IMG/VR virus record: IMGVR_UViG_3300035145_001165
Coordinates: 16,458 to 80,457 of that record
Length of the DNA stretch: 64,000 nucleotides
Source of the DNA: a virus
Strand: one strand, 5' to 3'
Below, piece after piece: positions 10,201 to 17,219 of this stretch. The notes beneath the pieces are model-generated. The model was not told the origin of the DNA. It made no database searches and saw only the letters and a list, made by a program, of their open reading frames with translations. Both the position numbers and the translations under genes were made by a program. Position 1 is the stretch's first letter. Each line of letters begins with the position of its first letter.

Positions 10201-13200
10201 GCTAACAACCTTGTAGTCTTTCTGGTTACCATCTGCCTCGTCACGAACAAAATCGCCAGGGGTCAGAGTGTAAACAGGAGCGTTACGAATGACATACTGT
10301 CTACCAAGGTCATCATCATACTTCTTAAAGTCGTCGCGGCCACCGTTAGGTTTCTCAGCAAGAATACCCGTAGCAGAACCGCTAGCGAGAATAGTAGCAG
10401 CGCCACTGTCATACTTCAGGTAAGGAAGTAGAGCGAAGTCACTACGTAGGATAAGGCGAGTAACGCCACCTTCAATATAAACCTTGTGGACTGTAGGCAG
10501 GTTACCACTGATCTCAGTGCTTTCACTGAAACCAGACCAAGCAACTGCCAGACCTTCAGTGAACACACCACCAGAAGTGCTGCTCAGTGTAACCTCAGTC
10601 AAGATTGTACCAGAGGTCAGTGCAGTACCAGCAGCGATGTTGGTATTAATAGTATGATCAAAAACCGTCAGTTCAATGCGGTTAGTACCACTGACACTCT
10701 TCTCTCTTGCAGATTCAATAGTAAACTTAACACCACAATCAGAAACCAGTTGCTTACTGTTGCCAGTCAGATATGGATCATAGTTAAAGTCATTCTGGAT
10801 TTCCAGGTTATTGCCATTAGGATCAATAGTAGGAGAACTACCAAAGAATACAGGCATATCTGTAGTGCCATCCACTGCTTCCAGAACAACTTTCTGGGGT
10901 CTTAGTCTTCTATTCTCGTCAGTTCTGACTTTAAGGACATAACCGAGCAGGGGTTCTCTAACGTTGTCGATCTCCTTCGGCACAACGTATCTGAGTCTGT
11001 AGATACGGTCATCTTCCCTACGGCGATCGTTGATACGCTTGATGTAGGTGTTGGAGGTGGAGATGATTTCTTCATTGACATATTCATCCAGGGTGGATAC
11101 ACGGTTGAAGATCGTGTTAGGTTGCTGAGCTGTATTCAGCACATCCAAGTACCACAGACCACTGCGGTTTGGAGATGCAGTCATCTCAGGGTCATACTTC
11201 AGCGGATGTCTGGTATTACAGGAGAACACAAAGATCTCATCCTGTCCAGAAACACCAACGGTGCCACTAGAGGTGAAGGAATACGGAATACCACCACCTT
11301 GAATTGCAAGTGCCGCAGTCTCTGCAACCTTGAACTTATTGATGTTGCCACTTGTATTGTCATAAATGGCATAGTACATCTTATTCGCATCGATGCCACC
11401 AGGCAATTGCGAACCAGGCTTAGCACGGAAGAACACAGCAGTTGCTGCTTTCGTGGCGAAACCTTTGTCAAAGACGTGGGGTGACTCCAGGGTGAATTCA
11501 TTAGTTGCAGGGTCAGCAACAGTAACCTTATACTTAAAGGGAGTCGGGTTCACATCGAAGATGTACTGATACATCTCAATCTGGACACCAGCGTTCAGTG
11601 CCTCAGGAATGTGAATAGCGTTACCAGCAGCAGCGTCATCCTCAGATGCTGCGAGCAGGAAGGTGTTCAGATCTTCTGTGGGGAAAGTCTGATCGGGAGG
11701 AACTGGTGCTGTATGGCGACCAGGAGCGATCACATAGTAGACCGTGTTGGGTTCCAGACCCTTAGGCAGTCTTACCAGAGCATCGTCAATGTTGGAATTA
11801 GTTCTTCTAGGAACCAGTCTGACAGGTGTACCAGTGTACAAACCGTGAGACTCAGGACAGGTGAAGATCGTAGCACGATATGTAATCGTCTCACCTTGAG
11901 CATTCTGTACCGACTGTGTTGCAGTGGACAGAGTATTAACAGTGAAGGTGTCGAAACCAGAAGGAGTCAGTTGTGCAGACTTCTCCTGAGGACCAGATTC
12001 ACCAGCAGCAATGTCTGGATCCAGTTTCGCATAGATTCGATCATCACGCTTACCACCGATCTTGTAGTCCTGCAGGATATAAGTTGGGGTGTTATCAGGA
12101 TCAGAAACTTCCTCAGCTTCACCATACAGATAGACACGAGTAGAACCAGAAGGTTCCTTCGATGCCAGGATGTCAACACCGTAGTACGGAGGTTGTGTGG
12201 TGTCGTCAAGGTCAATCGTCTCAGGAGGAACGATATCAGTAACGAAACCGTGCTTATCTTGGAAGAAGGCGAATCCCTTATATCCGATAGCATCCAGAGC
12301 GGTGTTACCGAAGTTAGAGTTAGAGTTGGTGATCGAGATGTCAGCACCAGACTCAATCAGGAAGTGATCTGCGAAACCCACCGCAAAGATCGACACCGCC
12401 TGAATGAATGCATCATTCGACAGTCTGACGTGAGCGTTTCTCCACTCGTTCTTAAAGTATGCTCTACCATCAGTGTGGTAGGGAGTGGTAGCAAACGAAC
12501 CTGTTGCCAGTTCTTCAGGGTCAGTGACAGCAACGCCGTTCCAAGCAGATTCAAACTGCGCAGTCTCTTCGTTGAACTTGGTGAATGCGCGGTCGTCTTT
12601 CTGCAGTGACACACCAGTGTACTGTGCGCACACCATCGACTTGAATCCAGTAACCTTAGATCCGTCAGCGTGCATACCTGCCAGACCCCAGGTAGAACGA
12701 ATCGACAGGTTAAAGATATAAGGTGATGCGGAGTCAACCGTATCGATCTCTGCCTGAACAATAGCGTTCTCGTTCAGTCTGTTTGGTGGCAGTGATGCTG
12801 TAGTATATGTTGTACCAGAAATCAGCGATGTGATGCTGGTATTAACACGGTAATAGAAAAGAGTATTATCTGCAGGGTCAAGACGGGTGATTAGGAACGA
12901 ACCGTGCAGATCGTTAGTCAGTCCAGTATCGTCAATAGTAACAAACTGACCCACGAAGTAACCGTGAGGTGCTTTTGTCTTGATCCTGATTTCAGTTGCG
13001 TTGCCACCCAACGCCTGAGGAGTGATCGACTCGATGACCTTTTTGTCAGAGAGAGGACCCACAATACGGTTTTCCAGGTCCGTCTCAGCAATAGCGCCGT
13101 CGGTATTGATGTCGGTGACCATATTTTCATAGGCATCACCGATCTTGTCGTAATAGAGTTCCAGATCTTCAGCGTCTGCAAACTCAAAGTTTGTAATCTT

Positions 13201-13779
13201 GTGGTGGGAGAAAGTCGGATCTGCCTTATTACCAGAGGCATCAAAGTAAACCTTCTGCTTACCATCAAAAATCGAGAATTGCCAGAAATAGCAACCACCA
13301 GTTACATTAAAGATGGATGTAGTAGGAATACTAGTATCCGTCGGGTTTGGCACATACAGAGGACGAATCTTAGTCTTCCTGAGGTCCATACCCACCAAGG
13401 AGGTACCTCTAGGAACAATAACACCACCAGTAGTCGAGTTAAACTTATAAAGATCGTTCTGGGAGTTACCCAGATCGAAGTTCACATTACTTGTGAAATC
13501 AGGAATTTGAGTGGCACTCGCAACACCAGGACGGTTGTCAATATAGTGGTCTCCAGGAGACAGCACAACTGTAAATTCGTCAAATCGGTCGTTATCAGGA
13601 CCTGATTTATACGAAAATCTAGCAACTTCCAGGAAAGCTCTCTGAACGCTCCTGAAAGGTCTAGTCGGGGAGTTACCCCTATTGTTTACGTCATCTGACG
13701 CATTAAAGTCGTCAGGCGACACATAAACAAAGCGTCCAGTCTTACTGGAAATTAGATTCTCTAGTCTGGTAAGTGCCAT
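7294..13779 (-). CDS. Giant fibre-like virion structural protein
   Basis: A 2161-residue protein, the largest in the window. Residues ~1-200 (SKTGRFVYVSPDDFNASDDVNNRGNS-type start, then FRSVQRAFLEVA and a pectate-lyase-like beta-helix pattern) are conserved among cyanophage virion proteins as I recall. The C-terminal ~700 residues are repetitive beta strands rich in VGGDNLN, LTVDGTL, NGNLTIDGTL and VDGNITANGGG, resembling trimeric beta-helical fibre shafts. It is followed by three collar proteins, so it likely forms a proximal fibre or large baseplate-attached fibre. Composition is slightly more GC-rich than the small genes around it. Exact T4 equivalence (gp10, gp34 or other) cannot be decided by eye. 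Confidence 0.75.
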   Translation of the reverse strand: MALTRLENLISSKTGRFVYVSPDDFNASDDVNNRGNSPTRPFRSVQRAFLEVARFSYKSGPDNDRFDEFTVVLSPGDHYIDNRPGVASATQIPDFTSNVNFDLGNSQNDLYKFNSTTGGVIVPRGTSLVGMDLRKTKIRPLYVPNPTDTSIPTTSIFNVTGGCYFWQFSIFDGKQKVYFDASGNKADPTFSHHKITNFEFADAEDLELYYDKIGDAYENMVTDINTDGAIAETDLENRIVGPLSDKKVIESITPQALGGNATEIRIKTKAPHGYFVGQFVTIDDTGLTNDLHGSFLITRLDPADNTLFYYRVNTSITSLISGTTYTTASLPPNRLNENAIVQAEIDTVDSASPYIFNLSIRSTWGLAGMHADGSKVTGFKSMVCAQYTGVSLQKDDRAFTKFNEETAQFESAWNGVAVTDPEELATGSFATTPYHTDGRAYFKNEWRNAHVRLSNDAFIQAVSIFAVGFADHFLIESGADISITNSNSNFGNTALDAIGYKGFAFFQDKHGFVTDIVPPETIDLDDTTQPPYYGVDILASKEPSGSTRVYLYGEAEEVSDPDNTPTYILQDYKIGGKRDDRIYAKLDPDIAAGESGPQEKSAQLTPSGFDTFTVNTLSTATQSVQNAQGETITYRATIFTCPESHGLYTGTPVRLVPRRTNSNIDDALVRLPKGLEPNTVYYVIAPGRHTAPVPPDQTFPTEDLNTFLLAASEDDAAAGNAIHIPEALNAGVQIEMYQYIFDVNPTPFKYKVTVADPATNEFTLESPHVFDKGFATKAATAVFFRAKPGSQLPGGIDANKMYYAIYDNTSGNINKFKVAETAALAIQGGGIPYSFTSSGTVGVSGQDEIFVFSCNTRHPLKYDPEMTASPNRSGLWYLDVLNTAQQPNTIFNRVSTLDEYVNEEIISTSNTYIKRINDRRREDDRIYRLRYVVPKEIDNVREPLLGYVLKVRTDENRRLRPQKVVLEAVDGTTDMPVFFGSSPTIDPNGNNLEIQNDFNYDPYLTGNSKQLVSDCGVKFTIESAREKSVSGTNRIELTVFDHTINTNIAAGTALTSGTILTEVTLSSTSGGVFTEGLAVAWSGFSESTEISGNLPTVHKVYIEGGVTRLILRSDFALLPYLKYDSGAATILASGSATGILAEKPNGGRDDFKKYDDDLGRQYVIRNAPVYTLTPGDFVRDEADGNQKDYKVVSVTDVEEVENTYYVYRVKTLRRRIYNQQDGIYYLTCLRGDFSPSVTEFNSFKFGHPTERLYPELFADDPLWFDPDGDGSTVKDAPATISVADNYVHGLVTADDNKNSITKESVTNLIANLDRSSTVTLEAQDGKAVASREDRRIGIEGTSSAVADRRVYMELRRPSQARSGNHTFEYTGFGPGNYSTAFPSRQEYVLSDDEVLFSQAKRQDGGVVFYSGLNANGDLFVGNQRINAISGEETKIDDSVLRVAGENADEDENTNDLTVDTLTVNNKVKFDLQNDFQISAPGGTFFSTPVTIEVGDQFANSSDDPGSLTIKSVANTGISSVDPALVETDMVFNPPFKPNTIQFAVWELNPRNVSSGLTYSIKASKDKTVPASESFKQEGTIELRGTETVGEAHRIANINYNTTMGWIWCQIDGFQQGETPSYGWREWGVIGADALTTYTTGAGSTSIATGSDMRLGVNLKNTRVTNGSVIPQQTLDVEGSGIFRNSLWVGGDNLNPTGIHAFRVYDDDGNGVGRVSINTGDSTEVVASVGLWVGGDVTVRAGAAGSGEVESVGGGQSNGNLTIDGTLTALSNGSHELVGDLTVTKDLFIRGGNAKMYRLDSDTSADNLRIDIKQDDVNRANNYATLQGQNLVVGDAVWSNDHFDDASTATLVIKADGSARIGDADGGIQMDLNSNVSIGEATPDSLQKLWVNGSTKIEISSTEAFTVFDDSDMRLKMVPTGQIDFVGDGTETDPNSRMHSTGALTLGDDLTIKKTDINADTTFTVDSATGNTVIGNDADNSGTLRVHSTAQSNDNDEGAVVIDGGLGVASNTNIGGNLDVDGNITANGGGLDINNGGDNNIKVYADGTVDLNQVTGYFTPTAGRRWDEVSTNTNLAVNVNYYVTTFSGASVELTLPSAQKGDQIRILDVTDALTYNKSIIVKTGTAIPVQGATDGTLVIQTPGAGIGLLYINAVIGWRLIEL

Positions 13780-13814
13780 TACCTAAAATATTATGATGGT
13801 GGTTGTCCTGTTTG

Positions 13815-13822
13815 ATATTTAT
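13815..13822 (-). promoter_or_regulatory. Late-type promoter motif GATAAATA
   Basis: GATAAATA on the minus strand, ~35 nt before the ATG of the giant fibre gene. It overlaps the last codons of the upstream glutaredoxin-like gene. It is a plausible late promoter for the whole fibre operon. Confidence 0.55.
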
Positions 13823-14073
13823 CAGAGGAACATTCCCTTGTCTGACAAATATCTTAGTGTGGTCTTCATATCGCCAATGTGCTTCAAACCGACAGCACAC
13901 TGTGGATATGTTGCGTCTTCACCAAATTCATTGCGAAATTGATGATCCTCGAAATGTTTACCTAATTCGTATTTTTGGAAGTCATCGACTTCGCTGAGAT
14001 TTTCCAAAAGTGCTGCTAGACGCTCACACTCTTGGCTGCCGTTGCTATACAGTACTGCTGTGGTCATACTCAA
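13822..14073 (-). CDS. Degenerate glutaredoxin-like protein
   Basis: An 83-residue protein with glutaredoxin layout: beta strand AVLYSN, then the active-site loop, later the cis-proline region TYPQCAVGLKHIGDM (P57) and a final helix. The usual C-x-x-C is S13-Q-E-C16, so the nucleophilic first cysteine is lost and only the second remains. It therefore cannot act as a normal dithiol glutaredoxin; a structural or binding role is inferred. A complete glutaredoxin (CKYC) is encoded elsewhere at 41.2-41.5 kb. The gene overlaps its upstream neighbour by 29 nt. Confidence 0.65.
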   Translation of the reverse strand: MSMTTAVLYSNGSQECERLAALLENLSEVDDFQKYELGKHFEDHQFRNEFGEDATYPQCAVGLKHIGDMKTTLRYLSDKGMFL

Positions 14074-14236
14074 TTACAATTTTTTTATAGGAAGATTTCC
14101 TATCAACCACTATGTAGTGTTTTACTTCACCGTCAAGAAGTTCACCGATACTTTGTACAAGATTATCAGCAATATTCTTGTTAGAGGCTTTACGCCAATC
14201 TTCAGCATTGGAACTAGTCACGTTGTCTCCAGTCAT
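14045..14236 (-). CDS. Hypothetical protein
   Basis: A 63-residue protein, not recognised. It overlaps both neighbours (29 and 23 nt), in a tightly packed row of small genes, which supports translation. The C-terminal half, GEVKHYIVVDRKSSYKKIVIEY, is a credible pair of beta strands. A GTG at 14223 is an alternative start nearer the upstream stop. Confidence 0.5.
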   Translation of the reverse strand: MTGDNVTSSNAEDWRKASNKNIADNLVQSIGELLDGEVKHYIVVDRKSSYKKIVIEYDHSSTV

Positions 14237-14528
14237 CAGGTTTATCTTGCTTGAACCAATCTACGATTTCATCAGCACCATCGAACCCCGTTTTGTAATT
14301 AGATGGGTCGGGGTCGCCTAATCCCATCTTATTCATAAAATCATCCATACTGCCCTCCTCAATATCCTGAGCAGCTTGACGGCGTGCTTTGTTTAACCAG
14401 TCGCGAGCAGTAGTATGGCGCTTTGCCAACTTTTCTGCCCAAATCATATCATCTAGTTTAACCTCTTCTTTGTTAGCAATTTTTTTACAAATGAACTCTA
14501 AACGTAGTCGATACTGGGTAGAAAGCAT
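14214..14528 (-). CDS. Conserved cyanophage hypothetical protein
   Basis: A 104-residue, charged, mostly helical protein (helix LRLEFICKKIANKEEVKLDDMI, then WAEKLAKRHTTARDWLNKARRQA) with an acidic tail. I recognise it only as a type common in T4-like cyanophages. No signal peptide, membrane segment or metal-binding motif is seen. The ATG directly follows the stop of the 65-residue gene upstream, so the two are probably co-translated. Confidence 0.65.
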   Translation of the reverse strand: MLSTQYRLRLEFICKKIANKEEVKLDDMIWAEKLAKRHTTARDWLNKARRQAAQDIEEGSMDDFMNKMGLGDPDPSNYKTGFDGADEIVDWFKQDKPDDWRQRD

Positions 14529-14726
14529 TTAGTCTTTTCGCAGTTTTCCTTCTAATTCCGAAATTCTGTTGAATTCAGCGTATGCTTGTTCTGAACGCTC
14601 CGCAAGAATATCTAAGATATCTTCGCGGATGGTGTCGTTGTCAACATAGTCGTCAAGGTATTTATCGAGAGCTTCCTTGAGATACCTGTATCTATGCCAT
14701 TCTGGTGAATAAGGTTTGTAATGCAT
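14529..14726 (-). CDS. Conserved cyanophage hypothetical protein
   Basis: A 65-residue acidic helical protein (LKEALDKYLDDYVDNDTIREDILDILAERSEQAYAEF). Its function is unknown. It is the first gene after tRNA-Asn and leads a four-gene row that ends in the glutaredoxin-like gene. Confidence 0.6.
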   Translation of the reverse strand: MHYKPYSPEWHRYRYLKEALDKYLDDYVDNDTIREDILDILAERSEQAYAEFNRISELEGKLRKD

Positions 14727-14741
14727 AACAGAAAAAATAAA

Positions 14742-14813
14742 CTCCCCCTCCTGGGATCGAACCAGGGACCAAACGATTAACAGTCGTTCGCTCTACCGCT
14801 GAGCTAAGGAGGA
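14742..14813 (-). tRNA. tRNA-Asn (GTT)
   Basis: A 72-nt cloverleaf read on the minus strand. Acceptor TCCTCCT/AGGGGGA (one G-T pair), anticodon loop CTGTTAA with GTT, T arm CCTGG-TTCGATC-CCAGG. No CCA is encoded. It lies between small genes with no spacer beyond ~20 nt. Confidence 0.92.
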
Positions 14814-14833
14814 ATGAAACCAGCGGTGCTGGG

Positions 14834-14998
14834 TTAAGAGGAATACTCCCCTAAAATATCGAGAACCTGAGAAAGGGCGTGGTGAGCGCCATCGTGCCAC
14901 TCACCACTTTTATCTCGATGCTCTCCATTATACAGCGCAGTCTTCATTTTGTAAACCCGCGCTTCAATGTCAATTTTAGACATACGAGATCTAGGCAT
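14834..14998 (-). CDS. Small hypothetical protein (54 aa)
   Basis: The frame is open far upstream, but that region is the antisense-frame shadow of the oxygenase gene, so the likely start is the ATG at 14998 (MPRSRMSKID...). An internal ATG at 14983 is possible. The protein is charged and ends HHALSQVLDILGEYSS. It begins 2 nt before the end of the oxygenase ORF, typical of coupled phage genes. Not recognised. Confidence 0.55.
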   Translation of the reverse strand: MPRSRMSKIDIEARVYKMKTALYNGEHRDKSGEWHDGAHHALSQVLDILGEYSS

Positions 14999-14999
14999 T

Positions 15000-15854
15000 T
15001 TAGAACCAATCGGAGGACCATTCCTCAGATGCCTGAGGACCACCTTCACCGTCTTGTGCAGGAGCAGAAGGAGCGATGTTGGGGTTGCCAGGAGCTGCGT
15101 TTTGTCCAGCACCCTCAAGTTGATCAGCAAGACGCTCACGTGCTTCGTTTTCGCTAACGAGTTCAACGTTGAACGAGAACGTCATACGGAGTTTACCGTC
15201 AGGATTCTTCTCAATGGTAGGTTGACGCTGCACCATATGATCCATCTGAGAGGGGAAGATGACAACATCACCCTCTGCAACAGTCAGAGACATTTCTTCC
15301 TTATAACAACCATACCCGAACATATCAGGATCGTAGTAATGCTTGTTATAACGAGGTCCTTCCGTATACATCTTGTTAGGATTCAGGAAGGTAGTGCCAC
15401 TGTGCAGATTCGGGTCAAAAGTGATGTAGTAGATGCCCGAAAGGTGTGACGGAACGTGATTGTGAGGTTCCTGATTTTGACCAGGACCATATGCGTTAAA
15501 CCACTGTTGCGCAACCAAGAATGCGTGAGGATAGAACTCTGCAGACTTAATCGCCTCTTGGAGGTTCACAGAAATGTCTGCGAGAAGTGCTTGCACCTCG
15601 ATTTCTTCTTCTTTAGTATGATCTTGCATACTTTCATCGAAGAAACTGGTATAGCAGTCACAGTTCCAGCAAGCTTGACCGTCTGTGCTACGGGTATTGC
15701 TGTTAGAACCGTTTACGTCCCGATAACGCTTTTCAAGAATCGGAACGAGGATTTCTTTCCATTTTTCGTGTGTCGCTAATTTGCCACGATACACGAAAGT
15801 CGGAAAGACAGAAAACAGACCATATTGGTCTTGTTTGTTGGAAGGTTGCGACAT
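15000..15854 (-). CDS. 2OG-Fe(II) oxygenase, Oxy_5-like
   Basis: A 284-residue protein with a core of the type I know as 2OG-FeII_Oxy_5 (PF13759). H131-x-H133 in EPHNHVPSHLSGIYYI, the strand GTTFLNPN, and the distal histidine region VVIFPSQMDHMVQ before a final RMTFSFNVEL strand. An extra Asn/Gly/Pro-rich tail of ~45 residues follows the core. A sigma70-like promoter fused to a late motif lies just upstream, and tRNA-Leu precedes it. The substrate is unknown. Confidence 0.82.
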   Translation of the reverse strand: MSQPSNKQDQYGLFSVFPTFVYRGKLATHEKWKEILVPILEKRYRDVNGSNSNTRSTDGQACWNCDCYTSFFDESMQDHTKEEEIEVQALLADISVNLQEAIKSAEFYPHAFLVAQQWFNAYGPGQNQEPHNHVPSHLSGIYYITFDPNLHSGTTFLNPNKMYTEGPRYNKHYYDPDMFGYGCYKEEMSLTVAEGDVVIFPSQMDHMVQRQPTIEKNPDGKLRMTFSFNVELVSENEARERLADQLEGAGQNAAPGNPNIAPSAPAQDGEGGPQASEEWSSDWF

Positions 15855-15878
15855 AACGACGTTATAACGAATCGTGAG

Positions 15879-15912
15879 TATTTATTATAGAAGAGAAGGG
15901 CGGTTTTGACCA
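15879..15912 (-). promoter_or_regulatory. Promoter: sigma70-like box fused to late motif
   Basis: Minus strand: TGGTCA (15907-15912), 17 bp spacer, then TATAAT (15884-15889) running directly into AATAAATA (ATAAATA at 15879-15885). The -35 matches the consensus at 4 of 6 bases. It is 25-30 nt before the oxygenase ATG. Both host-type and gp55-type polymerase could use it (inference). Confidence 0.5.
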
Positions 15913-15917
15913 CCCTA

Positions 15918-16002
15918 TGCGAGTGGCGGGACTTGAACCCGCAAGAACGCTACGTTCGGCAGATTTTAAGTCTGATGTGTTTACCAATTTCACCACACTC
16001 GC
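15918..16002 (-). tRNA. tRNA-Leu (TAA)
   Basis: An 85-nt class II tRNA on the minus strand. Acceptor GCGAGTG/CACTCGC with discriminator A, anticodon loop CTTAAAA (TAA), variable arm GAACGTAGCGTTC, T arm GCGGG-TTCAAGT-CCCGC. No encoded CCA. Confidence 0.94.
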
Positions 16003-16011
16003 AAAAAACCT

Positions 16012-16052
16012 AAAAAGTCGAAAAATTGGCGGACTTTTTTTTCCGACTTTTT
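16012..16052 (-). terminator. Possible terminator (9-bp inverted repeat)
   Basis: Arms AAAAAGTCG and CGACTTTTT flank a 23-nt loop. On the minus strand this is followed by AGG and a T6 run. It lies between the 62-residue gene and tRNA-Leu. The AT-rich stem and long loop make it weak. Confidence 0.35.
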
Positions 16053-16074
16053 GGTAATCAAAAGGCGAATTTGG

Positions 16075-16263
16075 TCAGGTAGTAGGTTCGACGTAAACCA
16101 TATAGTCTTCACCCTGATCGCGGCAGCGTTCAAGCATCACCATAAATGCTTCATAGTTGTCAGAGCAGTCAAGGGTGCGGTGCTCACCTTCATCAGAAAT
16201 GAGGTGGATCGCTCGGGACTGGATGTCCACGATGATCTTTTCAACAACAGCGTCAGGAGACAT
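16075..16263 (-). CDS. Conserved cyanophage hypothetical protein
   Basis: A 62-residue protein with a beta-beta-alpha pattern (KIIVDIQSRAIHLISDEGEHRTLDC, then NYEAFMVMLERCRDQG). No recognised function. An extended -10-like TGCTATAAT lies ~25 nt upstream. The gene separates the spike gene from the tRNA-Leu region. Confidence 0.6.
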   Translation of the reverse strand: MSPDAVVEKIIVDIQSRAIHLISDEGEHRTLDCSDNYEAFMVMLERCRDQGEDYMVYVEPTT

Positions 16264-16285
16264 AGGTCTTTGTCAGTACCCCGTA

Positions 16286-16293
16286 ATTATAGC
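16286..16293 (-). promoter_or_regulatory. Extended -10 element TGCTATAAT
   Basis: TATAAT (16286-16291) preceded by TGC on the minus strand, 23 nt before the ATG at 16263. There is no good -35 box. The same TGCTATA(A/C)T word recurs near 41.5 and 46.2 kb. Confidence 0.35.
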
Positions 16294-16307
16294 ACACGGG
16301 TTGTGCT

Positions 16308-17219
16308 TTAGTTGATGAAGACGGTCGCTCCAGCAATTGTCACATTGGCAGTGGCAGTCACCGTTGCGTTCACGCCTGCTGCTATTGTAACAGATCCAGC
16401 GCCTGCTGTCATCACATTGTTACCAGCTACAACATTGGTGATCTTGTTACCGACCACGACGGTGTTGACATCGTTACCAGTCATAATCTTTTCGACCCTA
16501 CCGAGACCGCCTGAGGCACCGATGATCGTGGTCTTGGTAGGACCACCAGGAGGGATTGTAGGCAGAGGAGGGACAGGAGGGAGTCCTAGAATCTTCTCAG
16601 ACTCTCTACCACCAATAGTTTTCTCGTGATCACCCTTAACCACAGTGACCATATGACCCATACTCATCAGAGTAAAAGTACCTCTGGGATCAGTCATTGC
16701 AATGGTTCTTTCACCAAAGATAATATCATTTTGAGGTCCAGTAATAGTCTCCGCTTTGATATCAGTCATAGCTTCCACTTTAGGAGCATTCTGAACAACT
16801 TTAGACTTACCGTTCAAAATAATAGATTGATCGGCATTAACAGTAAAGTTCTTGGCAGCATTAAAGTTAATGTTACCCTCCGACCGCATATTAATGTCTT
16901 TATATGCGTGGACATCTAACTGCCCATCAACCTCTAGTGTGCAAGCACCACCAACCTCGATATTAGCATCCTGCTCAACTTTGATGAGAGCATCACCATA
17001 TGCGTGAACCAGAAGCTTACCAGAGTTAGGGTTGTCGGCAGGAACCTTAACTGCTTTGATCTGGACACTACCATCTTGCCTTAAGTAGACGTGGTGTCCA
17101 TCTTTATGTTGAATTAATTGATATGGTTTGTCTGGATTATCACAAACCTGCCATATATGACCAGATCTGCTAACCTCGCTTTTAGTATTCTTCTTTTTTG
17201 GATCTGACTTACTAGACAT
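16308..17219 (-). CDS. Baseplate spike-like beta-helix protein
   Basis: About 303 residues from the ATG at 17219, chosen because it overlaps the upstream stop as TAATG (an in-frame ATG lies 9 nt earlier). The N-terminus SGHIWQVCDNPDKPYQLIQHKDGHHVYLRQDGS is followed by short repeats of the TLEVDGQLDVHAYKDINM and IEVGG type. These are typical of the triple-stranded beta-helix of T4 gp5 C-terminus and VgrG/gpV spikes. The C-terminal ~70 residues are V/T/A-rich repeats (NVVAGNNVMTAGAG, TVTATANVTIAGA). It probably forms the membrane-puncturing needle together with the preceding hub gene. Confidence 0.75.
   Translation of the reverse strand: MSSKSDPKKKNTKSEVSRSGHIWQVCDNPDKPYQLIQHKDGHHVYLRQDGSVQIKAVKVPADNPNSGKLLVHAYGDALIKVEQDANIEVGGACTLEVDGQLDVHAYKDINMRSEGNINFNAAKNFTVNADQSIILNGKSKVVQNAPKVEAMTDIKAETITGPQNDIIFGERTIAMTDPRGTFTLMSMGHMVTVVKGDHEKTIGGRESEKILGLPPVPPLPTIPPGGPTKTTIIGASGGLGRVEKIMTGNDVNTVVVGNKITNVVAGNNVMTAGAGSVTIAAGVNATVTATANVTIAGATVFIN

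Noticed and set aside
11611-12609. 332-codon plus-strand frame opposite the same gene
   Set aside because: Same reason: antisense shadow with no start signal or motif.
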